Source: Metabacillus litoralis
Lineage (GTDB): Bacteria; Bacillota; Bacilli; Bacillales; Bacillaceae
Assembly: GCF_003667825.1 (NCBI RefSeq)
Contig: NZ_CP033043.1
Location: 4,968,501-5,032,500, forward strand
Direction: 5' to 3'
Length of the DNA: 64,000 nt
The translations under genes and the position numbers were made by a program. Shown piece by piece: positions 8,283 to 15,871 of the stretch. Below the pieces are notes generated by a model. The model was not told the origin of the DNA and ran no database searches. It was given only the letters and a program-made list of their open reading frames with translations. Numbering within the stretch: the stretch's first letter is position 1; every line of letters begins with the position of its first letter.

Positions 8283-9623
8283 ATGCGTAGACAAGCTTTA
8301 AAACTTTTCCTCATTCCGTTTCTTCTTTTTTATGCCTTCCCTGTGAGCGCAGCTGAAAAAGAAGAAAAGGCATGGCAGGAAGAGATTGCCTATTATGTAG
8401 TTGTTGATCGCTTTAATAATGCAGACCCGAATAATGATGGAGATGACCTGAATTTTGAGGATCCTGCAGCATACCATGGTGGCGATATTGAAGGAATTCT
8501 AAAAAAAATAGATTATCTTCATGACATGGGATTTACCACCCTGATTTTATCACCAGTGTTTAAAGAAAATGAGAACTCAGAAGTAAAGCAGATTGATGAG
8601 CATGCTGGAACAGTTGAAGATGTAAAGAAACTCGTTGATGAAGCTCATAAACTTAACATGAAAATTATGCTAGATTATGGACAGAAAAATGAAGATATGA
8701 TCTCAACTGCAACTTCATGGATGCAAGAAACAGGGATAGATGGGTACTACATCAAACAAGCTGATGAAGTGAATCAGGAAGTTTGGCAGGAATTTCATCA
8801 AAAACTAAAAGAAATTAATGAAGAGTATTATTTGGTAGGAACTGTAAAAGAGCATAATTCAGATGTTATCTCTGCTTATATGGAATCCGGTTTTGATTCG
8901 TTGCTGAATATTCCCTTTTATGAAGCAGCTACCCAAGCATTTGCTAATGTTGATCAATCATTAAAACCTGTTACAGAAGTTACAGAACAATCATCACCTC
9001 TACTTAGCACATATGTTGATAGCGATGAAACCGTTCGTTTTACAAGACATGCCATTCAAAATAACCAACATCCTGGTGTAAGGTTGAAGATGGCCTTTGC
9101 TTATATGTATTCCACTCCTGGAACACCAATTGTGTACTATGGCTCTGAGATTGCTGTTGACGGAGGAGAACCGCCTACGAACCGACCGTTAATGAACTTT
9201 CAATCAGATGAAGAATTAATTGATTATCTTGAAAAGCTTGCGATTGTCAGAAAAACTCTACCTTCTTTAACAAAAGGTGACTATGAGTTGCTGTATGAAA
9301 AAGATGGAATGATTATTTTTAAGCGAATGTATGAAGAAGAAACAGTCGTAGTTGCTATTAATAATTCAACAGAATCACAGAAAGTAAAAATTTCTGATGA
9401 TCAAATAGCAGAGGATAAAAAGCTTCAAGGGCTTCTAACTGGAGATACGTTTGAAGAGGAAAACAATGAATACGAGTTTATCATTGATAGAGAGATTGCC
9501 GAAATATACGAAATAAAAGAAAAAACCGGTTTAAATATTCCGTTTATTAGTGTGTTTATTATTGTACCAACACTATTTATCATCTTTTTAGTTTTGGCTA
9601 AAAAGCGTGGGAAGAAGAAGTAA
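8283..9623 (+). CDS. Membrane-anchored GH13 relative lacking all catalytic residues (pseudoenzyme)
   Basis: A 446-residue exported protein with a signal peptide (cleavage near VSA-AEKEE, about residue 24), an alpha-amylase-type barrel, and a C-terminal membrane helix (about 420-440) ending in a basic KKRGKKK. The opening VVVDRFNNADPNNDG and YHGGDIEGI and the late GTPIVYYGSEIA match membrane-bound GH13 amylases. The catalytic positions are gone. In DGYYIKQADE, Tyr156 and Lys158 stand where active enzymes have Arg and the Asp nucleophile. LVGTV has Thr187 for the Glu acid/base. VDSDETVRF has SDE (247-249) for NHD. The usual region between beta-3 and the nucleophile (domain B) is nearly deleted. 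The frame is clean, so it is not simply decaying. The ATG has AGGAGG 9 bases upstream. Role unknown; glucan binding or regulation is only inference. Confidence 0.85.
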   Translation: MRRQALKLFLIPFLLFYAFPVSAAEKEEKAWQEEIAYYVVVDRFNNADPNNDGDDLNFEDPAAYHGGDIEGILKKIDYLHDMGFTTLILSPVFKENENSEVKQIDEHAGTVEDVKKLVDEAHKLNMKIMLDYGQKNEDMISTATSWMQETGIDGYYIKQADEVNQEVWQEFHQKLKEINEEYYLVGTVKEHNSDVISAYMESGFDSLLNIPFYEAATQAFANVDQSLKPVTEVTEQSSPLLSTYVDSDETVRFTRHAIQNNQHPGVRLKMAFAYMYSTPGTPIVYYGSEIAVDGGEPPTNRPLMNFQSDEELIDYLEKLAIVRKTLPSLTKGDYELLYEKDGMIIFKRMYEEETVVVAINNSTESQKVKISDDQIAEDKKLQGLLTGDTFEEENNEYEFIIDREIAEIYEIKEKTGLNIPFISVFIIVPTLFIIFLVLAKKRGKKK

Positions 9624-9714
9624 AAGGTAAGGAATCGTAAGAGGTTCGGTTTCCAAATACATAGCTAAATTAGCATATAATTAGCAGTCAACGATAGTTT
9701 AAACATACTAACAT

Positions 9715-9757
9715 TAGTAGCACAAACCAAGGCCATGGTTTGTGCTACTATTTTTTT
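9715..9757 (+). terminator. Strong hairpin with T-run between the GH13-like gene and the transposase
   Basis: Perfect 14-bp arms, TAGTAGCACAAACC (9715-9728) and GGTTTGTGCTACTA (9737-9750), with an 8-base loop followed by TTTTTTTA. It is either the terminator of the gene ending at 9623 or an insulating hairpin in the IS left end. Confidence 0.7.
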
Positions 9758-9759
9758 AT

Positions 9760-9945
9760 AGTAGAAGTGAAGGAAGGTCGATCCGCTTATGGGACCATGT
9801 TAGAGTCCGTATTTTAAACCGGCCAACTTCACACCCTTGTTTGAATCAGTTTAGTATGTTGGGTCCTAGAGATCGTGTATAAGAAAATGGAATCGTTAAG
9901 GTACTGTGAAGGCTTCTATGATTGGTTATAAAAGGAGAATATTTA
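9760..9945 (+). ncRNA. Candidate IS110 bridge RNA
   Basis: The roughly 190 bases just before the transposase start fold into successive stem-loops with internal loops, the layout described for IS110-group bridge RNAs. First: GTGAAG (9767-9772) with CTTCAC (9826-9831), then GGTCG with CGGCC, then GGGAC with GTCC, leaving open strands that could guide target DNA. Second: ACCC (about 9832) with GGGT (9861), enclosing a loop whose TTAGTATGTT is complementary to 9702-9711. Folding was done by eye; expression is unknown. Confidence 0.5.
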
Positions 9946-9946
9946 T

Positions 9947-11170
9947 ATGAAACATGTCATCGCTCTTGATGTAAGTAAAGGGAAAAGTACCATTGCCATT
10001 TATGATGGCTATAGACAATGTGAATTTGAAGGGGAATTGTATCATACACGCATTGATTTTGAGCAGCTACACCTTCGTATTAAGGAAATAACAGCTCTTG
10101 ATGGACAAGCTCCTGAAATCGTATTTGAGGCGACGGGTGTCTATTCAAAATCAGTTGAGAAGTTTCTACGGGATCACGGACATACTTACTGTCGCATGAA
10201 CCCTCTTGAAGCGAACCTACAAATGGCTTCAATGCGTCGACACAAAACCGATATTAGCGATGCCCATGAGTTAGCGAAAACCCACATTAAATTGGAACGT
10301 GAAACGACGTATGTGCAGAATGATTATTATGAACAGATGCGGGCGATTACTCGTTATTATGACGAAATTGAAGAAGAACTTATTCTTTTACGCAATCGTA
10401 TGCATGCCATTTTACATGTTTCATTTCCAGAGTTGGAACGACTTATTTCACCGAGTTCAGCACTATTTTTAAATTTTGTGCAATTGTATCCACACCCAGC
10501 ACTATTATTAGCTCATTCAAAGACAATTATTAAAAATCGTTTAAAAAGCAATACACGTAAAAAACTTTCACTAGAACGTGCAGAGAAAAAAGCCATCGTG
10601 TTATTAGAAGCTGCGAAAAATTCATATCCTGCCATTGAACCAACGGATATTCGTTGTAATCAAGTACGCGATTACGCCCGACGTATTGCGGATTTAATGG
10701 AAAAGAAAGACCAGCTTGTGAAACAAATGGTTATGATGTCTGAAGGAAGAATGGAATATACCGTATTACGCTCTTTTCCGGGGATTGGTGATACAACAGC
10801 GTGCAGACTTATTGGCGAACTAGGTGATATTCGCCGATTTAAAAACGCGAAACAACTGAACGCTTACGTTGGCATCGATATTATGCGCTATCAATCTGGT
10901 AATACACAATACCGTGATCGTATTAATAAACGAGGAAATAAGAAGCTACGGAAGATTTTATTTTTTATGATTTGTACGATGCTTATGGCAAAAGGAAAAC
11001 CTAATCATTTAGTAGACTATTATTACAAATTAAAAACGCAACCTCAGAGAAAGCCTCATAAGGTCGCGATTGTGGCGTGTATCAATAAGTTTCTGAAAGT
11101 GACGTTTCAGTTACTGACACACGGCATACTTTACGATTATGAGTCCGCACTACCAGCTCAGAAATCGTAG
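9947..11170 (+). CDS. IS110-family DEDD transposase/recombinase
   Basis: Catalyses movement of the insertion sequence, in IS110 relatives guided by a bridge RNA. The 407-residue product has the RuvC-like DEDD domain: D8 in ALDVSKGKS, E61 in FEATGVYS, D102 and D105 in HKTDISDAHE. The C-terminal Tnp domain (Transposase_20 type, about 270-370) contains SFPGIGDTTACRLIGE and the presumed catalytic Ser317 in YQSGNTQ. The gene appears full length and intact, so the element may be active. AAAGGAG lies 10 bases before the ATG. Codon choice is visibly more GC-rich and uses CGT/CGC more than the neighbours, in keeping with transfer. It lies between the GH13-like gene and a non-coding repeat tract, disrupting no visible gene. 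Confidence 0.95.
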   Translation: MKHVIALDVSKGKSTIAIYDGYRQCEFEGELYHTRIDFEQLHLRIKEITALDGQAPEIVFEATGVYSKSVEKFLRDHGHTYCRMNPLEANLQMASMRRHKTDISDAHELAKTHIKLERETTYVQNDYYEQMRAITRYYDEIEEELILLRNRMHAILHVSFPELERLISPSSALFLNFVQLYPHPALLLAHSKTIIKNRLKSNTRKKLSLERAEKKAIVLLEAAKNSYPAIEPTDIRCNQVRDYARRIADLMEKKDQLVKQMVMMSEGRMEYTVLRSFPGIGDTTACRLIGELGDIRRFKNAKQLNAYVGIDIMRYQSGNTQYRDRINKRGNKKLRKILFFMICTMLMAKGKPNHLVDYYYKLKTQPQRKPHKVAIVACINKFLKVTFQLLTHGILYDYESALPAQKS

Positions 11171-11197
11171 CCAAGTTTATATTCACTATAGCACACT

Positions 11198-11234
11198 GAC
11201 CTTTCGAAAAAAAGAATATCGTGAGGTCTTTTTG
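11198..11234 (+). terminator. Weak terminator after the transposase
   Basis: GACCT and AGGTC arms with inner CG pairs flank an A-rich loop and are followed by TTTTT. The stem is short. Confidence 0.45.
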
Positions 11235-11247
11235 TCATGGGAAAATT

Positions 11248-11287
11248 TAGATGTATTTGGGAGGGGTACCCCTCCCAAATACATCTA
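11248..11287. repeat. Perfect 40-bp palindrome
   Basis: Two 20-base arms with no loop, from TAGATGTATTTGGGAGGGGT to its exact complement. No T-run follows on either strand. It lies 77 bases after the transposase stop, at or just beyond the IS right end. Confidence 0.95.
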
Positions 11288-11717
11288 ATAAAAAAATATA
11301 AACGAATTAACTGAAATACGCTTGACTAATCGTAAGAAATAAGCGGAGTTTTTCCGTTTAGACTGAAGTATGGAGATCGGTTTGGGGGATTTAAGCGAAG
11401 TTTTTCCGGTTAAGTAAAGGAAAATGGTCCAATTTCATCTTTTTTGATTAAATAGGCGGAATCTTTCCATCTATTTCATCTTTTTTTTGTGCTATTTCCT
11501 CAATAAGAGGAGTTTCTCCGCTTATTTTAGTAGCTATTTCCTGGCGATTTTTAAAATTTGCAAATCGCTTAATTGGGTTATTTTGGTATAAAAATGCTTG
11601 GAGAATATATATGTCTCCAAGCATTTTTATTTGCTTATTTACTTGCCAAATTGCGTGCGAATTACTATACGAAAGGCAATGTTAATTCGTAATTTGTACT
11701 TCAGCCTTTTTAATTAA
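11288..11717. repeat. Gene-free tract with degenerate AAGCGGAG palindromic repeats
   Basis: Four degenerate copies of a hairpin of the type AATAAGCGGAG-TTT-CTCCGCTTATT occur near 11341, 11393, 11454 and 11503. The C of AAGC (or its equivalent) steps by 52, 61 and 51 bp. A further hairpin, GCGATTT with AAATCGC, is at 11544-11572. A short hairpin with CTTGGAGA and TCTCCAAG arms lies near 11597-11620. No gene is seen. Confidence 0.7.
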
Positions 11718-12590
11718 TTACCCATTAACAATTTTCCCACCATTAACATGGATCATTTGACCAGACATGTAGGAAGAATCGTCACTTGCTAAAAATACAT
11801 AAGCAGGAGCAAGTTCCTCAGGTTGGCCTGGTCGCTTCATTGGTACGTTTGAGCCAAATGTTGCAACCTGATCAGCAGGGAAGGTTGAAGGAATGAGTGG
11901 CGTCCAAATAGGACCTGGTGCAACACCATTTACTCTAATTCCTTTTCCTGCAAGTGAAAGTGCAAGTGATCTTGTAAAGGTCGTAATTGCACCTTTTGTG
12001 GCAGAATAATCAAGAAGCTGTTCATTTCCTGCGTATGCCGTTACAGAAGAGGTGTTAACAATTGCACTGCCTTTCTTTAAATGAGGAAGTGCAGCTTTTG
12101 TTAAATAGAAAAACGAGAAAATATTTGTTTTAAATGTTCTTTCTAATTGTTCGCTTGTTATATCTTCAATGCTTTTTTGTGGATGTTGTTCAGCTGCATT
12201 ATTAACCACAATGTCGAGTTGTCCAAATGTATCCATTGTTTTTGAAACAATTTGCTGACAAACAGACTCATCTCCGATATCACCTGCTACAAGTAAGCAT
12301 TTTTGACCTTGTGCTTCAACATGCTTTTGCGTTTCTTCTGCATCTTTTTGTTCATTTAAGTAAGAAATCACAACATTTGCACCTTCTTTTGCAAAAAACA
12401 CGGCAACAGCTCGTCCAATCCCGCTATCTCCACCAGTGATGATCGCTACTTTATTTTTCAGTTTGCCACTTCCTGTATAAGAAGTATCATCAAATTTTGG
12501 TTGTGGATTCATCATATCCTCATGACCAGGTTGCACATCCTGATGCTGTGGTGGCATTGTTTGCTTTTGTTGATTTTGATTATTGCTCAA
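11718..12590 (-). CDS. SDR-family oxidoreductase, general-stress type
   Basis: NAD(P)-dependent short-chain dehydrogenase of the YdaD/YhdF/YhxC group (290 residues), which in B. subtilis includes general-stress proteins; substrate unknown. A Gln/Pro-rich, probably disordered N-terminal tail (1-45) typical of this group precedes the Rossmann fold. The cofactor motif is TGGDSGIG, the structural NNAA motif is present, and the catalytic Ser lies in NTSSV with Tyr/Lys in YSATK. The C-terminal GQMIHVNGG is characteristic. The start is a TTG at 12588-12590, with GAGGAGGT about 7 bases upstream; no nearer ATG fits the tail. No sigma-B promoter was established. Confidence 0.88.
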   Translation of the reverse strand: MSNNQNQQKQTMPPQHQDVQPGHEDMMNPQPKFDDTSYTGSGKLKNKVAIITGGDSGIGRAVAVFFAKEGANVVISYLNEQKDAEETQKHVEAQGQKCLLVAGDIGDESVCQQIVSKTMDTFGQLDIVVNNAAEQHPQKSIEDITSEQLERTFKTNIFSFFYLTKAALPHLKKGSAIVNTSSVTAYAGNEQLLDYSATKGAITTFTRSLALSLAGKGIRVNGVAPGPIWTPLIPSTFPADQVATFGSNVPMKRPGQPEELAPAYVFLASDDSSYMSGQMIHVNGGKIVNG

Positions 12591-12689
12591 ATAAATTACC
12601 TCCTCATCTTTTATCCTGTCATATTATGTGAAGAAAGCTGAAAAGTATGTTGTTGAAGTGGTATTGATATTCCCGATTAGAAAAGAAGG

Positions 12690-12724
12690 TAAACAAAATA
12701 AAAAGAAACCTTCATCAGGTTTCT
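12690..12724 (-). terminator. Terminator of the MarR gene
   Basis: On the minus strand, AGAAACC and GGTTTCT arms around TGATGAA are followed by TTTTTATTTTG, directly after the MarR stop. Confidence 0.8.
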
Positions 12725-12730
12725 AAAGCA

Positions 12731-13156
12731 TCATATTAAATTTGCGCGCATTTTTAGGAGGATTTTTCTAAGCTGATCGAGCTCTTCGGTGGTGATATTT
12801 TGACATACAAGAGTGTTAAACTGTTCAGCAATTGGAATAATATGCTTTTTAAGCTTGAGTCCACTATCAGTTAAATATAACCGTTGAACTCGGCGGTCAT
12901 TTGGACACATTCTTCTTTTTATAAAGCCTTTTTGTTCAAGGCCGTATGACATTCTTGCAATGTTGGTTTTATCTTTATTCAACTTGGTTGCAATTTCATT
13001 TTGACTACGTCCGTCATGTTCCCAAAGTAGCATCATAATTAAGTTTTGCTCGGGAGCAATATTAAAGGGTGATAATTTATTTTTAACATAACTGGTTAAT
13101 TCCAAGTCAGTTTGGTGAATGAAAATACTAATATAGTCGTTTAAAGAAAGTGTCAT
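12731..13156 (-). CDS. MarR-family transcriptional regulator
   Basis: A 141-residue winged-helix regulator of the MarR type, usually a repressor released by phenolics, oxidants or metals. The central DNA-binding part is typical: GRSQNEIATKLNKDKTNIAR (helix-turn-helix), then the wing KGFIKRRMCPNDRRVQRLYL with its conserved DxR. The ATG at 13154-13156 has AGGAG 9 bases upstream. It is divergent from the DUF3231 gene at 13309, and the SDR gene follows downstream on the same strand after a terminator. Either neighbour, or the nearby azoreductase, could be its target; nothing in the sequence decides it. Confidence 0.85.
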   Translation of the reverse strand: MTLSLNDYISIFIHQTDLELTSYVKNKLSPFNIAPEQNLIMMLLWEHDGRSQNEIATKLNKDKTNIARMSYGLEQKGFIKRRMCPNDRRVQRLYLTDSGLKLKKHIIPIAEQFNTLVCQNITTEELDQLRKILLKMRANLI

Positions 13157-13308
13157 TTATACGGCTCCTATAATTTACTAAATATGTCTATTCATAAGTT
13201 TAGAGTTATAGCACGATCTTGTCAATTTGATGAGGAAAATGATCAAGTACTGAGGATAATGAATGAAAAATAATCACTTAACAAATAATCTGAGGAAAGG
13301 AGGTTATT

Positions 13309-14310
13309 ATGACTCAAAATGTTCGATTAACTGGGCCTGAGATTACTGCACTTTGGGGTCAATATATGAATGATAGTATGTCGGTTTGTGTTTTAACTTA
13401 TTTTATTAAGACGGTAAAGGACGACGAAGTAAAATCAATCCTAGAATTTGCATTGAACTTATCCAAAACACATGTGGAAAAAGTGAAGGAATTATTAAAA
13501 AAGGAAGAGTATCCTATACCAAAAGGATTTACAGAGGAAGATATTAACCTTAATGCACCACCATTGTTTTCAAATAACTTCATGATGCAGTATCTCTACG
13601 TGATGACCCTCCATGGAATGAATAGCTATTCACTAGCGGTTGGAACATCGGTGAGAGCTGACCAAAGAGAATATTTCATAAAATGTAATCAAGAGGCTAC
13701 AACTTTATATGATAAAATAATTGAATTAATGCTACATAAAGGTGTATTTAGTCGACCACCATACATTAATGCTCCGCATGAAACAGATGTTGTGGATAAG
13801 CAAAATTATTTGGGTGGCTGGTTTACAAAAAAGAGACCTTTAAACGGAATTGAAGTAGGAAATATTTATTACAATATGCAAAAAACGATTGTGAAAATTG
13901 ATTTAGAAATTGGTTTTAGCCAAGTTTGTCACTCAAAAGAAGTAAGAGAATATTTTCAAAGAGGGGCAAATATATGTAAAAAGCATATTGATGTTTTCAC
14001 GCAAATTTTAACAGAAGATAATTTGCCATCACCAAGAAATTGGACGTCTGAAGTATCTAATACCACTGTCTCTCCATTTTCTGACAAACTTATGCTGTTC
14101 CATATCGTGTCATTAGTTTCAGTAACAGTAGGCTATTATGGTACCGCCTTATCAACTTGCCAAAGAAAAGACGTTATTTTAAAATACATGAGATTACTTG
14201 CAGAGATAGGGATTTATGCTGAAGATGGGGCGAATATATTAATAAAAAACGGTTGGTTTGAACAACCTCCATCTATAGATGACCGAGCTGCTTTAGCTAG
14301 GAAAAAGTAA
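13309..14310 (+). CDS. DUF3231 family protein (duplicated four-helix domain)
   Basis: A 333-residue protein I assign to DUF3231, a Bacillaceae family of unproved function. Two similar halves (about 1-165 and 170-333) share the pattern LTGPEITALWGQY ... THVEKVKELL and NGIEVGNIYYN ... KHIDVFTQIL, each ending in 'KKEEYPIPKGFT' / 'TEDNLPSPRNWT'. These look like ferritin-like four-helix bundles resembling CotF/DUF892-type proteins. No signal peptide is present. GGAGG lies 6 bases before the ATG. It stands alone, divergent from a MarR gene, with its own strong terminator. Family call is good; function unknown. Confidence 0.8.
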   Translation: MTQNVRLTGPEITALWGQYMNDSMSVCVLTYFIKTVKDDEVKSILEFALNLSKTHVEKVKELLKKEEYPIPKGFTEEDINLNAPPLFSNNFMMQYLYVMTLHGMNSYSLAVGTSVRADQREYFIKCNQEATTLYDKIIELMLHKGVFSRPPYINAPHETDVVDKQNYLGGWFTKKRPLNGIEVGNIYYNMQKTIVKIDLEIGFSQVCHSKEVREYFQRGANICKKHIDVFTQILTEDNLPSPRNWTSEVSNTTVSPFSDKLMLFHIVSLVSVTVGYYGTALSTCQRKDVILKYMRLLAEIGIYAEDGANILIKNGWFEQPPSIDDRAALARKK

Positions 14311-14311
14311 A

Positions 14312-14346
14312 TGAAAAAGCGAGCAGTAATGTGCTCGCTTTTTTTG
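14312..14346 (+). terminator. Terminator of the DUF3231 gene
   Basis: AAAGCGAGCA and TGTGCTCGCTTT arms around GTAA, then TTTTT, right after the stop. Confidence 0.9.
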
Positions 14347-14588
14347 CATATGCATGGGTTTTTCTTTTTTATTCTTAAATGAAAGAAGGAACATTCATTC
14401 TGTATGTTAGTTTTGAAACTTCTCTACTAATCGTGAATAGTCCTCTATAAAACCTAATCAATAAGTTTATGATCATGCTAAGAATCGTCAAAGAAATCCC
14501 TCCGCACCGCAGTTTTGTGTTACTTATCTAACACTTACTTAGTATTTATCTTTTTCAAGTGTTATATTCCAGATCAAAAATGGCTTGA

Positions 14589-15215
14589 TTAGAATTGAGT
14601 AGCAACAGATGCAGCTTTTTGAATACCAGCTTCAATAATTTCGCTCGTACGGTCAGGGAATTGGTTATGACCTTCAACTATTACGTCTGTTGTTTCTTTA
14701 ATACCAAAGAAATCTAAAAGTGTTTTTACATAGTTGACCGACATTTCTTTTGACGCAGCAGGACCTTCAGAATAAACGCCACCACGTGCATTTAAAAGGA
14801 CAACTTTTTTATCAGCTAATAATCCCACTGGACCTTCTGCTGTATATTTGAATGTTGTTCCTGCTTGACATAAGTAATCCATGTACGTGTGAAGAACAGC
14901 AGGAACTGAGAAGTTCCAAAGTGGGAAGGCGAAAACAACTTTATCTGCTGCAAGGAATTGATCCAAATATTTTTGAACTGTATTTGCTGCAAGTTCTTCT
15001 TCAGATGTTAATTCCATTCCTTTACCACGTTTGAACATTCCGTTAATCATGTCTACTCCATAGTAAGGTAAGTTTTCTTGGAAAAGATCAAGCTCTGTAA
15101 CTGTATCTTCAGGATGAGATTCTTTATAGCTTTGTAAAAAAGCCTCATATAATTGAACACTTACAGCCTGTTCAGTAGGGCGTGAATTTGCTTTAATAAA
15201 TAATACGTTTGACAT
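14589..15215 (-). CDS. azoR: FMN-dependent NADH:quinone oxidoreductase / azoreductase
   Basis: A 208-residue flavodoxin-fold enzyme that reduces azo compounds and quinones by two electrons with NADH, protecting against quinone stress. The FMN-contacting pieces are visible: KANSRPTEQAVSV near the N terminus, FAFPLWNFSVPAVLHTYMDY (about 100) and NARGGVYSEGPAA (about 143). Length and motifs match AzoR/AcpD enzymes. The ATG at 15213-15215 has AGGAGG 8 bases upstream. In B. subtilis azoreductases are controlled by MarR-type repressors; here a 14-bp palindrome lies about 35 bases upstream of the start. Which of the two B. subtilis paralogues it matches is not clear. Confidence 0.92.
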   Translation of the reverse strand: MSNVLFIKANSRPTEQAVSVQLYEAFLQSYKESHPEDTVTELDLFQENLPYYGVDMINGMFKRGKGMELTSEEELAANTVQKYLDQFLAADKVVFAFPLWNFSVPAVLHTYMDYLCQAGTTFKYTAEGPVGLLADKKVVLLNARGGVYSEGPAASKEMSVNYVKTLLDFFGIKETTDVIVEGHNQFPDRTSEIIEAGIQKAASVATQF

Positions 15216-15247
15216 AATAATTCCTCCTAATATATTTACGTAAAGAT

Positions 15248-15261
15248 GTTGCTATAGCAAC
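15248..15261. promoter_or_regulatory. Palindromic possible operator upstream of azoR
   Basis: GTTGCTATAGCAAC is a perfect 14-bp palindrome 33 bases from the azoR start. A site for a MarR-type repressor is inference. Confidence 0.35.
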
Positions 15262-15828
15262 TGTTTTGTGATAAATATCAACCATTACTTAGGTATTTAT
15301 TAATATAAGAATAGTTGTTGTGCATACTAAATAACATAGTTGATTCTAATCAATTAAGAAAGATGTGTCAAATAATAAGTTTTTATAAAAATATCTTAAT
15401 TGTATTAGGGTTAAGAAGCTTGCTAGTTACCCCTTCAATGGGGAGTAATTTTTTGTATAGACCAAGTATATCTTTTTAGTATTTAATTGTGGTCGGTCAA
15501 AAGGATGAGTTTTTCTAGCAAAAAAGTCTTAAATCAATAGAAGTTGCAAAAATATGGGGAAAGTTTCATATAAGATAATAATGGCTGCGAAATAGATAGT
15601 TGTAATAGCAAAAATAGCGTGTGAAGTTGCAAGAAAGTAGTGTGATCAGTTAAAGATGGTCAAAATTTGTACGAAATAAACTCCGGAAATTTCTCGGAAT
15701 TTGTTAGATGATCGATTTTTAAATAAAGTTGATAGATTTTCGATAATAGTTGATAGATTCTAAGAAGAAGTTGATAGATTTTTAATGAAAGTTAATAGAT
15801 TTACCTCAAGCTGCGGCTAAATAAAGTT
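15262..15828. repeat. Gene-free stretch with 21-bp tandem repeats
   Basis: No credible ORF. Near its end, GTTGATAGATT-type units start at 15728, 15749, 15770 and 15791 (last one GTTAATAGATT), an exact 21-bp step, with a weaker relative at 15703. The remainder is AT-rich without clear features. Confidence 0.75.
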
Positions 15829-15862
15829 TAAAGCCCTGAAACAAATTAGTTTCAGGGCTTTA
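15829..15862 (-). terminator. Terminator of metH
   Basis: AAGCCCTGAAAC and GTTTCAGGGCTT arms around a 6-base loop, 10 bases after the metH stop. A/T tracts on both sides make it usable in both directions. Confidence 0.9.
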
Positions 15863-15871
15863 AATATCAAA

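Larger units (their letters stand above)
9700..11290 (+). mobile_element. IS110-family insertion sequence (ends approximate)
   Basis: A single DEDD transposase gene is flanked by a long structured left non-coding region and a short right one, with no long terminal inverted repeats, as expected for IS110. The left end is placed near 9700 because the 10-mer AACATACTAA (9702-9711) is the exact reverse complement of 9851-9860 in the presumed guide RNA; the right end lies somewhere between 11171 and about 11290. Neither boundary nor a target duplication can be proved from one copy. Confidence 0.7.

Noticed and set aside
11248..11287. Rho-independent terminator of the transposase
   Set aside because: No loop and no T-run on either strand; the weaker hairpin at 11198-11234 is a better terminator candidate.
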